A stretch of 64,000 nt of DNA, from NCBI RefSeq assembly GCF_017313225.1, contig NZ_JAFLNE010000002.1, positions 372,001 through 436,000 on the forward strand. The letters run 5' to 3'. This DNA comes from Allomuricauda sp. CAU 1633 (GTDB lineage: Bacteria > Bacteroidota > Bacteroidia > Flavobacteriales > Flavobacteriaceae). Numbering within the stretch: the stretch's first letter is position 1; each line of letters begins with the position of its first letter. This document shows positions 32,954 to 42,047 of this stretch, in pieces. The notes beneath the pieces are model-generated. The model was not told the DNA's origin and did not search any database. It saw nothing but the letters and a program-made list of their open reading frames with translations. Position numbers and translations under genes: made by a program.

Positions 32954-34303
32954 ATGGGTACACGAAGACAGTTTGTAAAAAAAGGATCCTTGTTCATGGC
33001 CGGAATGGGAGCCACTGTGATTTTTCCAATGGAATTATTGGGCGCTATGCGCAAAACCATAAGCCCCAACGACAAAATACAAGTGGGACTCATTGGCTGT
33101 AAGGGGATGGGATTCTCCGATTTGTCTTCCATGCTCAAGAATAGTGAAGTGGAAGTAGTTGCCCTTTGCGATGTGGATGAAAATGTGCTTCAACAACGCA
33201 CCGCCGATTTGGAGAAAGCGGGCATCAAGAAGCCCAAATGGTATTCGGATTATAGAAAGTTGTTGGAAGATAAGGATATTGACATTGCCATCATTGGTAC
33301 GCCAGACCATTGGCATTGTTTGTTGCTGGTGGATGCCATTGATGCTGGAAAGGATGTGTACTGCGAAAAACCGATTGCCAACTCCATTGCAGAATGCGAT
33401 ATCATGCTGAACAAAGTAGATGCCAGTGACCGCATGGTGCAAATTGGGCAATGGCAACGCAGTCAGCCCCATTTTGTGGATGCCATCAACTATGTGCACT
33501 CCGGAAAGTTGGGTCAGATACGCTTGGCCAAGACCTGGGCGTATCAAGGATGGATGCAATCCATTCCCACCGTTCCCGATAGTCCAGTGCCTGCAGGGGT
33601 GGATTACAAAATGTGGTTGGGCCCGGCCCAAGACCGACCTTTCAATAAAAACCGCTTTCATTTTGACTTTAGATGGTTTTGGGACTATGCTGGTGGCTTG
33701 ATGACCGATTGGGGCGTACACTTGATAGATTATGCCCTTTACGGTATGAAAGCCTCCACACCAAAGTCTGTGATGGCCATGGGTGGAAAATTTGCCTACC
33801 CCAATGATGCCGCAGAAACCCCGGATACCCTACAAACGGTATATGAATTTGACGGATTTTCCCTTTTGTGGGAACATGCTACTGGAATTGATGGGGGCAA
33901 CTATGGCCGAAATCATGGAATCGCTTTCATTGGCAACAACGGCACCTTGGTATTGGATCGTGGCGGATGGGAAGTCATCCCGGAAAACGACAGACCACAT
34001 TGGAGCCAAAACAATGGCCCAAAAATAGAGGCAGTACCACTACAACAGGTTGACGCTAATGGATTGGACTTGCATACCACCAACTTTTTGGATGCGGTTA
34101 AATCACGGGATAAATCCATTCTTAATGCGCCGATAAAAGTAGGGTATGATGCCGCAGTGGTTAGCCACATGGGGAACATTGCCTATAAAACTGGGGAGCG
34201 GTTGTTTTGGGATGCTAACCAAAACCAATTTACAAATGCTACAGCCAACGCACATTTACAAAATGCATACCATAATGGCTGGGAGTTGCCAAAGGTGGGG
34301 TAG
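32954..34303 (+). CDS. Gfo/Idh/MocA family oxidoreductase, Tat-exported
   Basis: A 449-residue NAD(P)-dependent sugar dehydrogenase-type protein. The N-terminus TRRQFVKKGSLFMAGMGATV is a twin-arginine signal, so it acts folded in the periplasm. Rossmann loop VGLIGCKGMG, DWHC-type motif GTPDHWHCLLLVDAI, and the catalytic lysine in DVYCEKPIA. The C-terminal domain contains FRWFWDYAGGLMTDWGVHLID, here split as FRWFWDYAGG and MTDWGVHLID. I take the ATG at 32954 because it places RR correctly. Substrate is not identifiable; relatives act on glycan monosaccharides. Confidence 0.9.
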   Translation: MGTRRQFVKKGSLFMAGMGATVIFPMELLGAMRKTISPNDKIQVGLIGCKGMGFSDLSSMLKNSEVEVVALCDVDENVLQQRTADLEKAGIKKPKWYSDYRKLLEDKDIDIAIIGTPDHWHCLLLVDAIDAGKDVYCEKPIANSIAECDIMLNKVDASDRMVQIGQWQRSQPHFVDAINYVHSGKLGQIRLAKTWAYQGWMQSIPTVPDSPVPAGVDYKMWLGPAQDRPFNKNRFHFDFRWFWDYAGGLMTDWGVHLIDYALYGMKASTPKSVMAMGGKFAYPNDAAETPDTLQTVYEFDGFSLLWEHATGIDGGNYGRNHGIAFIGNNGTLVLDRGGWEVIPENDRPHWSQNNGPKIEAVPLQQVDANGLDLHTTNFLDAVKSRDKSILNAPIKVGYDAAVVSHMGNIAYKTGERLFWDANQNQFTNATANAHLQNAYHNGWELPKVG

Positions 34304-34449
34304 GCAGTTTTGACTTTAAATATGTATTGCAGTTTTTGGGATATCACTCCTGTCAGCCGACTGGTAGATATCCTTATTGTTGGGATTAATTCAAAAAAAC
34401 TGTAACATTATCTTCCGTTTATTGACTTACCATAAAAATCAAACAAAAA

Positions 34450-35202
34450 ATGAAAAAAAGATTCTTGGCTTTGTTGGTATTGTTCATTTTTATTTCTTGT
34501 AACAATGACAAAAATGAAAAGGGAAGTATATTGATTATCGTTTCAAATACAGAAGATATGGGTGACCCGGAAAAACACTTTGCCGGGAACAATCTTTGGG
34601 AAGTAGCTCCTCCCTACCATATTTTTGTTTCTCACGGATATACAGTGGATTTTGTTTCGCCAACAGGTGGAAAAGTACCCTTCTCAATGGATCCTGTTGG
34701 AATAAGTAGTTATACTATAAAGTATGAAAATTTTAATGGCAATGTTGAAAATTCATTGACACCTGATGCAGTAGATTATAAAAACTATAAAGCCGTTTTT
34801 ATTGGTGGTGGATATGGACCCTTATTCGATGTGGCTAATAATGAAGAGTTACTTTCCATAATCGCTAAAATTTATGAAAATGGAGGAATAGTGGGAGGTT
34901 GTGGACATGGGCCAGGTGCCTTTGCAAATGTTAAGCTTAGTAATGGCGAGTACATGGTAAGCGGAAAAAAAGTGACTGGTTTCCCAAACTCAACCGAAGT
35001 AACAAAAAGCTGGGCCAATGAAGGCACTTTATTGCCCATTATGTTGGAGGATCAATTAAGGCAAAATGGAGCAGTATTTCAAACCAAAGGCGACTTGAAT
35101 GATAAACACGATGTAGTCATTGACAAGAGAATTGTATCCACCATGTTTCTTCCCTCTTCTGCAATCGTCGCCAAAGAAATGATCCAACAGATAGAAAATT
35201 AA
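34450..35202 (+). CDS. DJ-1/PfpI-type lipoprotein with altered nucleophile elbow
   Basis: A 250-residue envelope protein with a lipoprotein-like signal (FLALLVLFIFISC, C17). The body matches the Hsp31/DJ-1/PfpI fold: SILIIVSNTEDMG, LWEVAPPYHIFVSHGYTVDF, VDFVSPTGG, KAVFIGGGYGPLFD. The elbow reads GGCGHGPGAF (C151-G152-H153), whereas the family normally has the nucleophilic Cys directly before His-Gly-Pro. So the usual position is glycine and a cysteine stands one residue earlier. Catalysis (glyoxalase or amidase) is therefore doubtful. The 146-base leader holds an inverted repeat GGATATC (34339-34345) / GATATCC (34367-34373). Confidence 0.82.
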   Translation: MKKRFLALLVLFIFISCNNDKNEKGSILIIVSNTEDMGDPEKHFAGNNLWEVAPPYHIFVSHGYTVDFVSPTGGKVPFSMDPVGISSYTIKYENFNGNVENSLTPDAVDYKNYKAVFIGGGYGPLFDVANNEELLSIIAKIYENGGIVGGCGHGPGAFANVKLSNGEYMVSGKKVTGFPNSTEVTKSWANEGTLLPIMLEDQLRQNGAVFQTKGDLNDKHDVVIDKRIVSTMFLPSSAIVAKEMIQQIEN

Positions 35203-35265
35203 TGCCAGCCAACAAAAATCGGCTAACTTAAAGAGAAACTTGGTAGGTTGATGAAAATTATAAAT

Positions 35266-35889
35266 CTACCGATACCCGTCATTCAACCCAACCCCTTTCT
35301 CAATCATGGGTAGGATTTTTTCCAGTCGCCGTAATTTTGTGGCCTCTTGTTTGGCCTCGGTAATATATTCGCAGAATTCTTTTTGTTTGTAGGGGGTAAA
35401 CTTTGAAAATGCAGTTTTTAATGCAGTGCTCTTTGCCAATTCAGTTTGAAGCAGTTCAGGAATGGTAACTTTTTTAGTTTTTTCCGCCTTCACTTCCAGT
35501 CCCGTTTTTTGGTTGTCCAAGGCCTCGGTCATATAGGCCAAAACTGTTTTATCATCAATTTCGTCGAGAGACTGGAATTTCCAGTGCCGCATGCCCTTGG
35601 TTTTACCTTCCTGTGCATTTTCCAGCACTTTTTTAGGGTCTTTCAAAAACACCCCATTAAAAAACCACACTCCAAAATGCTGCTTGAACTTGCAGATACC
35701 AAAAACATTTTTTCCATTAAGGGTGTACACAGGAATACTCCATTTAAAATCCTCATCCGCCTCTGTTTTTAGGGCAATTTCCCTGAGATGGGCAATACCC
35801 TCTTTAAAGGGATGTTCCTTTTGGTAGTAGGCTTCTAACTTTTTGGATTTTTCCACAACTACTTGATTTGACTGTCGGTAAGTTCGCAA
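35266..35889 (-). CDS. YdeI/OmpD-associated family protein with DUF1801 domain
   Basis: A 207-residue protein with an N-terminal DUF1801-like part ([35 protein letters not shown]) and a C-terminal YdeI-type helical region ([19 protein letters not shown], then [20 protein letters not shown]). Cytoplasmic, function unknown. Its 5' end overlaps the 3' end of pepT by 31 bases, an unusually long same-strand overlap, so the real start may be a little further in. It is the third DUF1801-type protein in the window. Confidence 0.82.
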   Translation of the reverse strand: MRTYRQSNQVVVEKSKKLEAYYQKEHPFKEGIAHLREIALKTEADEDFKWSIPVYTLNGKNVFGICKFKQHFGVWFFNGVFLKDPKKVLENAQEGKTKGMRHWKFQSLDEIDDKTVLAYMTEALDNQKTGLEVKAEKTKKVTIPELLQTELAKSTALKTAFSKFTPYKQKEFCEYITEAKQEATKLRRLEKILPMIEKGVGLNDGYR

Positions 35890-37088
35890 ATTTTTACGAT
35901 TACCTTCACCGCTTTTTCCATACTTTCCAAAGGGACATATTCGTATTTCCCATGAAAATTATGTCCTCCCGCAAAAATATTGGGGCAGGGCAACCCCATA
36001 AAACTAAGTTGGGAGCCATCCGTTCCCCCACGAATGGGTTTGATGATAGGTTCTATTTTAAGCTGTTTCATGGCCTCTTCGGCAATCTCAACAATATGAA
36101 AAACGGGTTCCACCTTTTCCCGCATGTTTCGGTATTGATCTTCCATTTCCAGAACAACATGGTCTCCATATTTTTTGATGAGTTTTTCGGTAATGTCTTC
36201 CAGCATTTCTTTCCGAGCCTTAAAGTGGACCGCATCGTGGTCACGGATAATGAGTTCTATCTCGGCCTTTTCAATTTCACCCTTTATTTTATGTACATGG
36301 AAAAAACCTTCCATACCGGAGGTATGTTCCGGAACTTCCCGGGGTGGCATCAGGCTTAAAAATTCATTGGCAATACCAATGGCATTCACCATTTTGTTTT
36401 TGGCGTATCCAGGGTGCACGCTCTTTCCGGTAACGGTGATTTTGGCCTTAGCGGCATTGAAATTCTCGTACTCCAGTTCGCCCACTTGGCTACCGTCCAT
36501 GGTGTAGGCCCAATCGGCCCCAAACTTTTTTATGTCAAACTTATGGGCGCCTCTACCAATTTCTTCATCGGGGGTAAAGGCAATCCGAATTTTACCGTGT
36601 TTTATCTCTGGATGTTGCACCAAATATTCCATGGCTGTGACAATTTCGGCAACACCCGCCTTATCATCGGCACCCAACAAGGTGTTTCCATCTGTGGTGA
36701 TCAAGGTCTGCCCTTTATACAGCAGCAAATCCTCAAAATAATCTGGGGAAAGCACAATATTTTTGCTTTTGTTGAGCACAATGTCCTTACCGTCATAATT
36801 TTCCACTAGTTGAGGCCTCACATTCCTTCCACTAAAGTCTGGGGACGTGTCTATATGCGAAATAAAACCAATGGTGGGCACTTTTTTGTCCGTATTGCTG
36901 GGCAAGGTGGCCATGATATAGGCATTTTCGTCAATGGATACCTCTTGCAATCCAATTTGGTGCAGTTCCATTACCAACTTTTTGGCAAGGTCCCATTGCT
37001 TTTCGGTGCTCGGCGTGGTTTTGGAATAGGGGTCGCTCTGGGTATCGATGGTCACATAGTCCAGAAATCGGGATAGTAGTTGCTTCAT
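35859..37088 (-). CDS. pepT: Peptidase T (tripeptide aminopeptidase)
   Basis: A 409-residue M20B zinc aminopeptidase that removes N-terminal residues from tripeptides. Ligand motifs are intact: [13 protein letters not shown] (His, catalytic Asp), [13 protein letters not shown] (bridging Asp), [15 protein letters not shown] (Glu pair) and [19 protein letters not shown]; the last zinc His is in [12 protein letters not shown]. The dimerisation lid ([14 protein letters not shown]) is present. Cytoplasmic, no signal peptide. The YdeI-like gene follows with overlap. Confidence 0.95.
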   Translation of the reverse strand: MKQLLSRFLDYVTIDTQSDPYSKTTPSTEKQWDLAKKLVMELHQIGLQEVSIDENAYIMATLPSNTDKKVPTIGFISHIDTSPDFSGRNVRPQLVENYDGKDIVLNKSKNIVLSPDYFEDLLLYKGQTLITTDGNTLLGADDKAGVAEIVTAMEYLVQHPEIKHGKIRIAFTPDEEIGRGAHKFDIKKFGADWAYTMDGSQVGELEYENFNAAKAKITVTGKSVHPGYAKNKMVNAIGIANEFLSLMPPREVPEHTSGMEGFFHVHKIKGEIEKAEIELIIRDHDAVHFKARKEMLEDITEKLIKKYGDHVVLEMEDQYRNMREKVEPVFHIVEIAEEAMKQLKIEPIIKPIRGGTDGSQLSFMGLPCPNIFAGGHNFHGKYEYVPLESMEKAVKVIVKICELTDSQIK

Positions 37089-37185
37089 GGGTAGTGTTTG
37101 ACCAAAAATAAGGCTTATTCAATCGCAATTTTGATCAAGTAAAGACTTTTACCATTATCTTTCGTTTTTTTAAACCCCATACTCG

Positions 37186-37605
37186 TTGAGAGCAGCTCTT
37201 TTTTGTCTTTTTTTGATGTTGAATTTTACGGCTTTTGCCCAGCAGGAATGTTTGCTCGGTGTAGGTGGTGAAGATGATGAAACTATCGCTAAGGTTTTTC
37301 AACTAAATGAGGAACAGCAGGAAAACCTGAAGAATTGGAGTGCCGAGCTCAAAATCAGGAACGAGATTTTGCAGAACCGAGCGGATTATCTTTTAAAACA
37401 GCATAAAGAAAGTTCGGTAGATGTTCTTTTGACTGTCTCAAAGGAATATCAAGATATTTTGGACAGCATGAAGCAAAATGTTCGAATGATAGATAAACGT
37501 TTGTTGTCTACCCTCAATCCAAAACAATATGAGTTCTATACGGAGTTGTGTAGCAAACTCACACTGCGTCCTATCTATATAAACAGGTCGGTTGACGAAA
37601 AATGA
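37186..37605 (+). CDS. Secreted helical protein of unknown function
   Basis: A 139-residue protein starting at TTG (37186), giving a signal peptide RAALFCLFLMLNFTAFAQQ. An ATG ten codons further in would lose the basic residue. The mature part is helical and charged (FQLNEEQQENLKNWSAELKI, then DSMKQNVRMIDKRLLS), with cysteines in QECLLG and ELCSKL. The 'LN..Q...Y' pattern recalls periplasmic stress-adaptor proteins but no family is assigned. It precedes pyrD by 54 bases. Confidence 0.65.
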   Translation: MRAALFCLFLMLNFTAFAQQECLLGVGGEDDETIAKVFQLNEEQQENLKNWSAELKIRNEILQNRADYLLKQHKESSVDVLLTVSKEYQDILDSMKQNVRMIDKRLLSTLNPKQYEFYTELCSKLTLRPIYINRSVDEK

Positions 37606-37613
37606 ATCTTTTC

Positions 37614-37644
37614 CTTAAAACTGTTTTAAGAGTTTTTATTTTTG
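37614..37644 (+). promoter_or_regulatory. pyrD promoter with palindrome
   Basis: CTTAAAACTGTTTTAAG (37614-37630) is a near-perfect palindrome just upstream of the -7 element TATTTTTG (37637-37644). The start codon is at 37660. The palindrome followed by T-rich sequence may instead be a weak terminator of the preceding gene. Confidence 0.4.
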
Positions 37645-37659
37645 TCCAAAATCTGTTGA

Positions 37660-38700
37660 ATGTACAAAATTCTCATTCGCCCAATCCTCTTTTTATTAGA
37701 CGCTGAAACCGCACACCATTTTTCTTTTTGGGCTATTGGGATACTTTCAAAACTGGGGTTTGGCCCCCTGTTCAGAAAGGCGTTTGAAGTGAAGGACCCA
37801 AAGTTGGAACGTGAAGTTTTTGGGTTGAAATTTAAAAATCCGGTGGGTCTTGCTGCTGGGTTTGATAAAGATGCGAAGCTGTACAACGAATTCTCAAATT
37901 TTGGTTTTGGTTTTGTTGAGATAGGAACTTTAACCCCAAAACCACAAGCAGGAAATCCTAAAAAACGGTTGTTCCGATTACGGGAGGACAAGGCTATCAT
38001 TAACCGGATGGGGTTCAACAATAAAGGCGTTTTTGAAGCTGTGGAGCAGTTGAAGAAAGAACACCGGGTCATTATTGGAGGAAACATTGGTAAGAACAAG
38101 GTCACGCCCAATGCTGATGCCATCAAGGACTATCTTATTTGTTTTGAGGCCCTTTTTGAACATGTGGACTATTTTGTGGTCAATGTAAGTTCGCCCAACA
38201 CGCCGGGACTTCGGGAACTGCAAGACAAAAAACCATTGACTGACTTGCTGAATAAATTAAAGCGTCAGAATACCAAACAGGCCAAAAAATCCAAGCAAAA
38301 AGAAAAACCCATACTGCTTAAAATTGCGCCTGACCTTACCGACGCGCAGCTTATGGATATCATCGGAATTGTAACAGCAACCAAAATTGACGGTGTTATC
38401 GCCACCAATACCACTATTTCCAGAAATGACCTAAAAACCCCTCTTTTTATTGCTGAGGAAAAAGGCGGATTAAGTGGTGAACCTCTGGTGCAAAGAAGCA
38501 CCGAGGTCATTCGATTTTTGGCCGAAAAGAGCAACAAGGCATTTCCCATTATTGGGGTGGGGGGCATTCACTCCGCAGAAGATGCTCTTGAAAAATTGAA
38601 GGCAGGCGCGGATTTAATCCAACTCTACACAGGTTTCATATATGAAGGACCCGGCCTGATAAAAAAAATAAACAAGGCCCTATTGGAAGGTAAACCATAA
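37660..38700 (+). CDS. pyrD: Dihydroorotate dehydrogenase (quinone), class 2
   Basis: Oxidises dihydroorotate to orotate in pyrimidine synthesis, passing electrons from FMN to quinone at the inner membrane. The 346 residues include the membrane-associating N-terminal helices ([18 protein letters not shown]), FMN and substrate motifs [39 protein letters not shown], and [16 protein letters not shown] with the class 2 catalytic serine. FMN phosphate site: [15 protein letters not shown]. Length matches class 2. Confidence 0.96.
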   Translation: MYKILIRPILFLLDAETAHHFSFWAIGILSKLGFGPLFRKAFEVKDPKLEREVFGLKFKNPVGLAAGFDKDAKLYNEFSNFGFGFVEIGTLTPKPQAGNPKKRLFRLREDKAIINRMGFNNKGVFEAVEQLKKEHRVIIGGNIGKNKVTPNADAIKDYLICFEALFEHVDYFVVNVSSPNTPGLRELQDKKPLTDLLNKLKRQNTKQAKKSKQKEKPILLKIAPDLTDAQLMDIIGIVTATKIDGVIATNTTISRNDLKTPLFIAEEKGGLSGEPLVQRSTEVIRFLAEKSNKAFPIIGVGGIHSAEDALEKLKAGADLIQLYTGFIYEGPGLIKKINKALLEGKP

Positions 38701-38776
38701 CGCTTATCACGGTTCGGATTCAGGATAATTTTAGCTATTGCCATCAGATAAATAATGGTAATTTTACGGTCGGCCT

Positions 38777-39640
38777 ATGTCAAAGATCAAACTCATAGAA
38801 TGTCCACGGGATGCCATGCAAGGCATAAAGACCTTTATTCCCTCAGCGGAAAAGGCCAGATATATTCAGTCCCTTTTGGGTTGTGGGTTCGATACTATTG
38901 ACTTTGGCAGTTTTGTCTCCCCCAAAGCCATTCCCCAAATGCAGGATACTGCAGAAGTTTTAGCCCAATTGGACCTTTCCAAGACCAAGAGCAAACTTTT
39001 GGCCATAGTGGCCAATGTCAGAGGAGCAGAGGATGCTTGCCAACACGAGACAATTAATTATTTGGGGTTTCCTTTTTCCATTTCTGAAAACTTTCAAATG
39101 CGGAATACGCACAAGACCATTGCGCAATCCGTGGAAACTTTGGAAGGCATACTGGAGTTGGCTAACAAGCACAATAAGGAGGTGGTCACCTATATCTCTA
39201 TGGGATTTGGAAATCCGTATGGAGATCCTTGGGATGTGGACATTGTAGGGGAGTGGACCGAAAAGTTGGCGGACATGGGAACCCAAATTTTATCGCTTTC
39301 CGATACCATTGGAAGTTCCACACCAGAGGTCATAGATTATTTGTTTTCCAATCTCATTCCGAAGTACCCCAACATAGAATTTGGAGCCCATTTGCATACT
39401 ACACCCACCAAATGGCACGAAAAAGTAGATGCCGCTTACAAGGCAGGATGTCGACGGTTTGATGGGGCAGTACAAGGGTTTGGAGGATGCCCCATGGCCA
39501 AGGATGAACTTACCGGAAACATGCCCACAGAAAAAATGCTGTCCTACTTTACGGCAACAAAAGCCGATACTGGTGTAAACTGGATGGTATTTGAAGCTGC
39601 CTACAACAAGGCTACTGAACTTTTTTCAGCATATCACTAA
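38777..39640 (+). CDS. Hydroxymethylglutaryl-CoA lyase
   Basis: Cleaves HMG-CoA to acetoacetate and acetyl-CoA in leucine degradation. The 287-residue TIM barrel has KLIECPRDAMQG (Arg-Asp, metal and carbonyl binding), YISMGFGNPYGDP, LSLSDTIGSS, GAHLHTTP (metal His pair) and the glycine-rich catalytic loop QGFGGCPMAKD with the essential cysteine. The first motif differs slightly from the usual EVGPRDGLQ. Preceded by a 76-base spacer after pyrD. Confidence 0.9.
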   Translation: MSKIKLIECPRDAMQGIKTFIPSAEKARYIQSLLGCGFDTIDFGSFVSPKAIPQMQDTAEVLAQLDLSKTKSKLLAIVANVRGAEDACQHETINYLGFPFSISENFQMRNTHKTIAQSVETLEGILELANKHNKEVVTYISMGFGNPYGDPWDVDIVGEWTEKLADMGTQILSLSDTIGSSTPEVIDYLFSNLIPKYPNIEFGAHLHTTPTKWHEKVDAAYKAGCRRFDGAVQGFGGCPMAKDELTGNMPTEKMLSYFTATKADTGVNWMVFEAAYNKATELFSAYH

Positions 39641-39678
39641 GTTTTTATAAAAAGACGGGATATAAATGTTAAATATTA

Positions 39679-39709
39679 AAATTTATTTAAACCAAGTCTA
39701 AATAAATTT
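39679..39709. promoter_or_regulatory. Palindromic operator A upstream of the porin gene
   Basis: Fourteen-base arms AAATTTATTTAAAC and GTCTAAATAAATTT flank CAA; only one of the 14 pairs is a mismatch. The right arm runs into a candidate -33 TTTG at 39707-39710, so a bound protein would block RNA polymerase. The same core recurs at 42428-42450. By form it resembles DtxR- or Fur-type metalloregulator sites; that identity is inferred. Confidence 0.7.
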
Positions 39710-39738
39710 GTTTGGTTTGAGGGGTAAAAATATATTTG
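39707..39738 (+). promoter_or_regulatory. Promoter of the porin gene
   Basis: -33 TTTG (39707-39710) and -7 TATATTTG (39731-39738), spacing 20 bases, match the Bacteroidota pattern TTTG-N(17-23)-TAnnTTTG. The start codon is at 39761. The -33 overlaps operator A. Confidence 0.65.
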
Positions 39739-39760
39739 CCGCACAATTACTCAAACAATT

Positions 39761-40939
39761 ATGAAACAGCTCACTATTCTATTGGCACTTTTGTGTGCTA
39801 CTTTTGCTTTTGCACAAACCAAAACAGATTCCATCCAACTTGATCCACAGAAACAAATCAACGCTGCACAGCGATTGCTTTCTGGCAATTACGCATCCGC
39901 GGTAACCGTTGGGGCTTATGGCGAAATGCTATATAATCAGCCCGAGGCCCAAAATGGGGAATTGGACGTACAGCGCTTGGTACTTCTTTTTGGATATCGA
40001 TTTGATGACCGCACCCAGTTTGTAACGGAAGTTGAATTTGAACACGTAGAGGAAGTCTTTATAGAACAAGCCTTTGTGAACTATAATGCTGCTCCCAACT
40101 TAAATATTAGAGGGGGGTTGATGTTGGTGCCCATGGGTATCATCAATGAATTCCATGAACCCACCACTTTTAATGGAACCGAACGCCCGGCTATGGACAA
40201 TGCCATTGTACCCACTACATGGCGTGAGCTTGGCGTCGGGATAACCGGTAGGTTTAATTCAATTTCATTGGGATACCAAGCCTATATTTTCAACGGATTC
40301 AAATCTACGGAAGCTGATGGCGAAGGAGGGGTTGCTGGTAAGTTGAGCGGCTCCAGTGGACTTCGTGGTGGTAGACAAAAAGGAATTCAATCCACCATTG
40401 ACAGCCCCAACCTTTCCACAAAATTGGATTATTATGGTATCCCGGGCCTTCGATTGGGCTTTTCAACCTACTTTGGTCGTACCCAAGCCGAAGATGATGT
40501 GGAGCAGTTTGATGGCGCGGATATTGGCATTGCCATGTTCGGTTTGGATGCGAGATATGCCTACCAAAAATTTACAGCCCGTGGACAGTTTATCCATGCC
40601 TCACTTTCAGATACGGACGATTACAACACTTTAACCGGAAGTAATTTGGGAAGTGCCTTGCAAGGATGGTATTTGGAAGGAGCTTATAATGTACTTCCCG
40701 TGGGGAACCGCCAAAAATTGTTTGCTTTTTGCAGGTATGAAACCTATGATACCCATGCCAATACTGATGGTACCTTAACAGCAAACGAAGCTTATGATAG
40801 AACCGATGTTACCACTGGATTGACCTACCACATTGCGCCAGGGGTTGTGGTCAAGGGCGACTATCAGTTTAGAAGCAATGCAGCAGACGATGCTGATGTG
40901 TCAGACCGCCTTAATTTTGGTATAGGAGTTTGGTTCTAA
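39761..40939 (+). CDS. Outer-membrane porin (phosphate-selective porin-like)
   Basis: A 392-residue beta-barrel with signal peptide 1-19 (LLALLCATFAFAQ). The text is that of Bacteroidota porins of the OprP/OprO type: VTVGAYGEMLYNQ, DVQRLVLLFGYRFDDRTQFV, EVEFEHVEEVFIEQAFVNY, NIRGGLMLVPMGIINE, FHEPTTFNGTERP, and a final strand LNFGIGVWF with a C-terminal aromatic residue. A glycine-rich loop (about 185-215, GEGGVAGKLSGSSGLRGG) is probably extracellular or constricting. It precedes an FMN-binding gene and carries operator A, so its cargo may be a metal complex or small redox shuttle rather than phosphate; this is inference. Confidence 0.85.
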   Translation: MKQLTILLALLCATFAFAQTKTDSIQLDPQKQINAAQRLLSGNYASAVTVGAYGEMLYNQPEAQNGELDVQRLVLLFGYRFDDRTQFVTEVEFEHVEEVFIEQAFVNYNAAPNLNIRGGLMLVPMGIINEFHEPTTFNGTERPAMDNAIVPTTWRELGVGITGRFNSISLGYQAYIFNGFKSTEADGEGGVAGKLSGSSGLRGGRQKGIQSTIDSPNLSTKLDYYGIPGLRLGFSTYFGRTQAEDDVEQFDGADIGIAMFGLDARYAYQKFTARGQFIHASLSDTDDYNTLTGSNLGSALQGWYLEGAYNVLPVGNRQKLFAFCRYETYDTHANTDGTLTANEAYDRTDVTTGLTYHIAPGVVVKGDYQFRSNAADDADVSDRLNFGIGVWF

Positions 40940-40956
40940 GACACTCTGAATGGTTT

Positions 40957-40991
40957 CAATAGGGATAAATCACAAAGCTTTATCCCTATTG
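40957..40991 (+). other. Strong hairpin between porin and FMN-binding genes
   Basis: CAATAGGGATAAA and TTTATCCCTATTG pair perfectly over 13 bases with a nine-base loop. No T-run follows, so it is not a textbook terminator. It could stabilise the porin mRNA or reduce read-through. Directly after it stands a half operator GTCTAAAT (40993-41000). Confidence 0.65.
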
Positions 40992-41015
40992 AGTCTAAAT
41001 TAATATATTTGGTGT

Positions 41016-41546
41016 ATGAAACTGGGAAAATCAATATCTCTGGTACTTGGCTTTTTTGTGCTGCTCGCATTTTCACTTCCCAAGGAGGTGAACAAAAGGG
41101 TCTTGAAAGAGGTTGAAAAGACCTTTGAAGTATCGGATTTTACCTTAGAACCCATTACAGTTTCAGAAGAATTGAATGCCGAGCTCCCGGCTAAGATTTC
41201 TGGGGAAAATTTATTCCGCATCCAGGCTGGTCAATCCGTTTTGGGATATGCGTTTGCGGACCAGGCACCCAGCAAGACGGCCGTATTTGATTACTTGGTG
41301 CTTTTTGATGAGAATGTAGAGGTCATACATACCAAAGTTTTGGTCTACCGTGAAGAGTATGGCGGTGAGATTGGCAGTAAGCGCTGGTTAAAGCAATTTT
41401 TAGGAAAAACCGGCGGAGATCGTGTTGACAGCGACACCAATATCGACGTCATTTCCGGAGCCACCATCTCTGTGAATTCCATGACCAAGGCTATGGATAA
41501 TCTTTTTCAGACTATCGGGGTACTTCAGCAAAACGGAAAACTGTAA
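41016..41546 (+). CDS. Exported FMN-binding protein, covalently flavinylated
   Basis: A 176-residue protein with an N-terminal signal or anchor (KSISLVLGFFVLLAFSLP). The C-terminal FMN_bind domain holds the flavin transferase motif D144-V-I-S-G-A-T150 (pattern D-x-x-[ST]-G-A-[TS]), where ApbE attaches FMN to the threonine. KVLVYREEYGGEIGSKRWLK is the conserved strand-helix before it. In other bacteria such domains carry electrons across the periplasm (Rnf/Nqr-like and extracellular reduction systems). No ApbE gene is in the window. It overlaps by one base the next gene, a membrane protein, so the two should be a functional pair. Confidence 0.88.
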   Translation: MKLGKSISLVLGFFVLLAFSLPKEVNKRVLKEVEKTFEVSDFTLEPITVSEELNAELPAKISGENLFRIQAGQSVLGYAFADQAPSKTAVFDYLVLFDENVEVIHTKVLVYREEYGGEIGSKRWLKQFLGKTGGDRVDSDTNIDVISGATISVNSMTKAMDNLFQTIGVLQQNGKL

Positions 41547-42040
41547 TGGAGTACAATGGACTGCTAACCCGTTTTCCTAGCGAAATCCGACTTTTTATCG
41601 CAACGTTTGTAATTATTCTTTCAGTAGGATTTTTTACTGGACTGCTGTTCATTAAAGAAACCGAATCCACAACCCCGGCGGGAATAGAAGAAAATTATTT
41701 GGGAAATGAAGAAGATGAGGACGCGGAAGTGATGAAATTCAAAAAGGGTGACCGGGAAATGCTCACTATTGTGCACACCCACATCCTTTCCATGTCTATG
41801 ATCTTCTTTTTGTTGGGTGGATTGGTCTGGATAACCCGTTGCTCCAAAAAATGGAAACTTTTTTTGACGATTGAACCTTTTCTATCCGTCATTTTGACCT
41901 TTGGAGGGATTTATTTGATGTGGAAGGGCATTTCATGGTTCAAGTACATTGTCATCTTTTCCGGGATTTTGATGACGCTTACCTTTACCGGTTCAGCTTC
42001 TTTGGTGTTGTGGCAATGTGTAAAGCCTAGCAGAAAATAG
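41546..42040 (+). CDS. Four-helix membrane protein with paired histidines
   Basis: A 164-residue inner membrane protein; I do not recognise the family. Helices at about 15-36, 77-97, 107-126 and 131-153. Between helix 1 and 2 is an acidic extracytoplasmic loop (EENYLGNEEDEDAEVM). Helix 2 begins with HTHILSMSMI: His77 and His79 near the membrane surface are plausible heme or metal ligands. The start overlaps the FMN-binding gene's stop by one base. Inference: a quinol- or heme-linked electron donor to the flavoprotein. Confidence 0.75.
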   Translation: MEYNGLLTRFPSEIRLFIATFVIILSVGFFTGLLFIKETESTTPAGIEENYLGNEEDEDAEVMKFKKGDREMLTIVHTHILSMSMIFFLLGGLVWITRCSKKWKLFLTIEPFLSVILTFGGIYLMWKGISWFKYIVIFSGILMTLTFTGSASLVLWQCVKPSRK

Positions 42041-42047
42041 GCACAGC

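Noticed and set aside
39691-39760. A riboswitch or long RNA leader before the porin
   Set aside because: Only the palindrome and a standard promoter are seen; the leader after the -7 element is about 20 bases.
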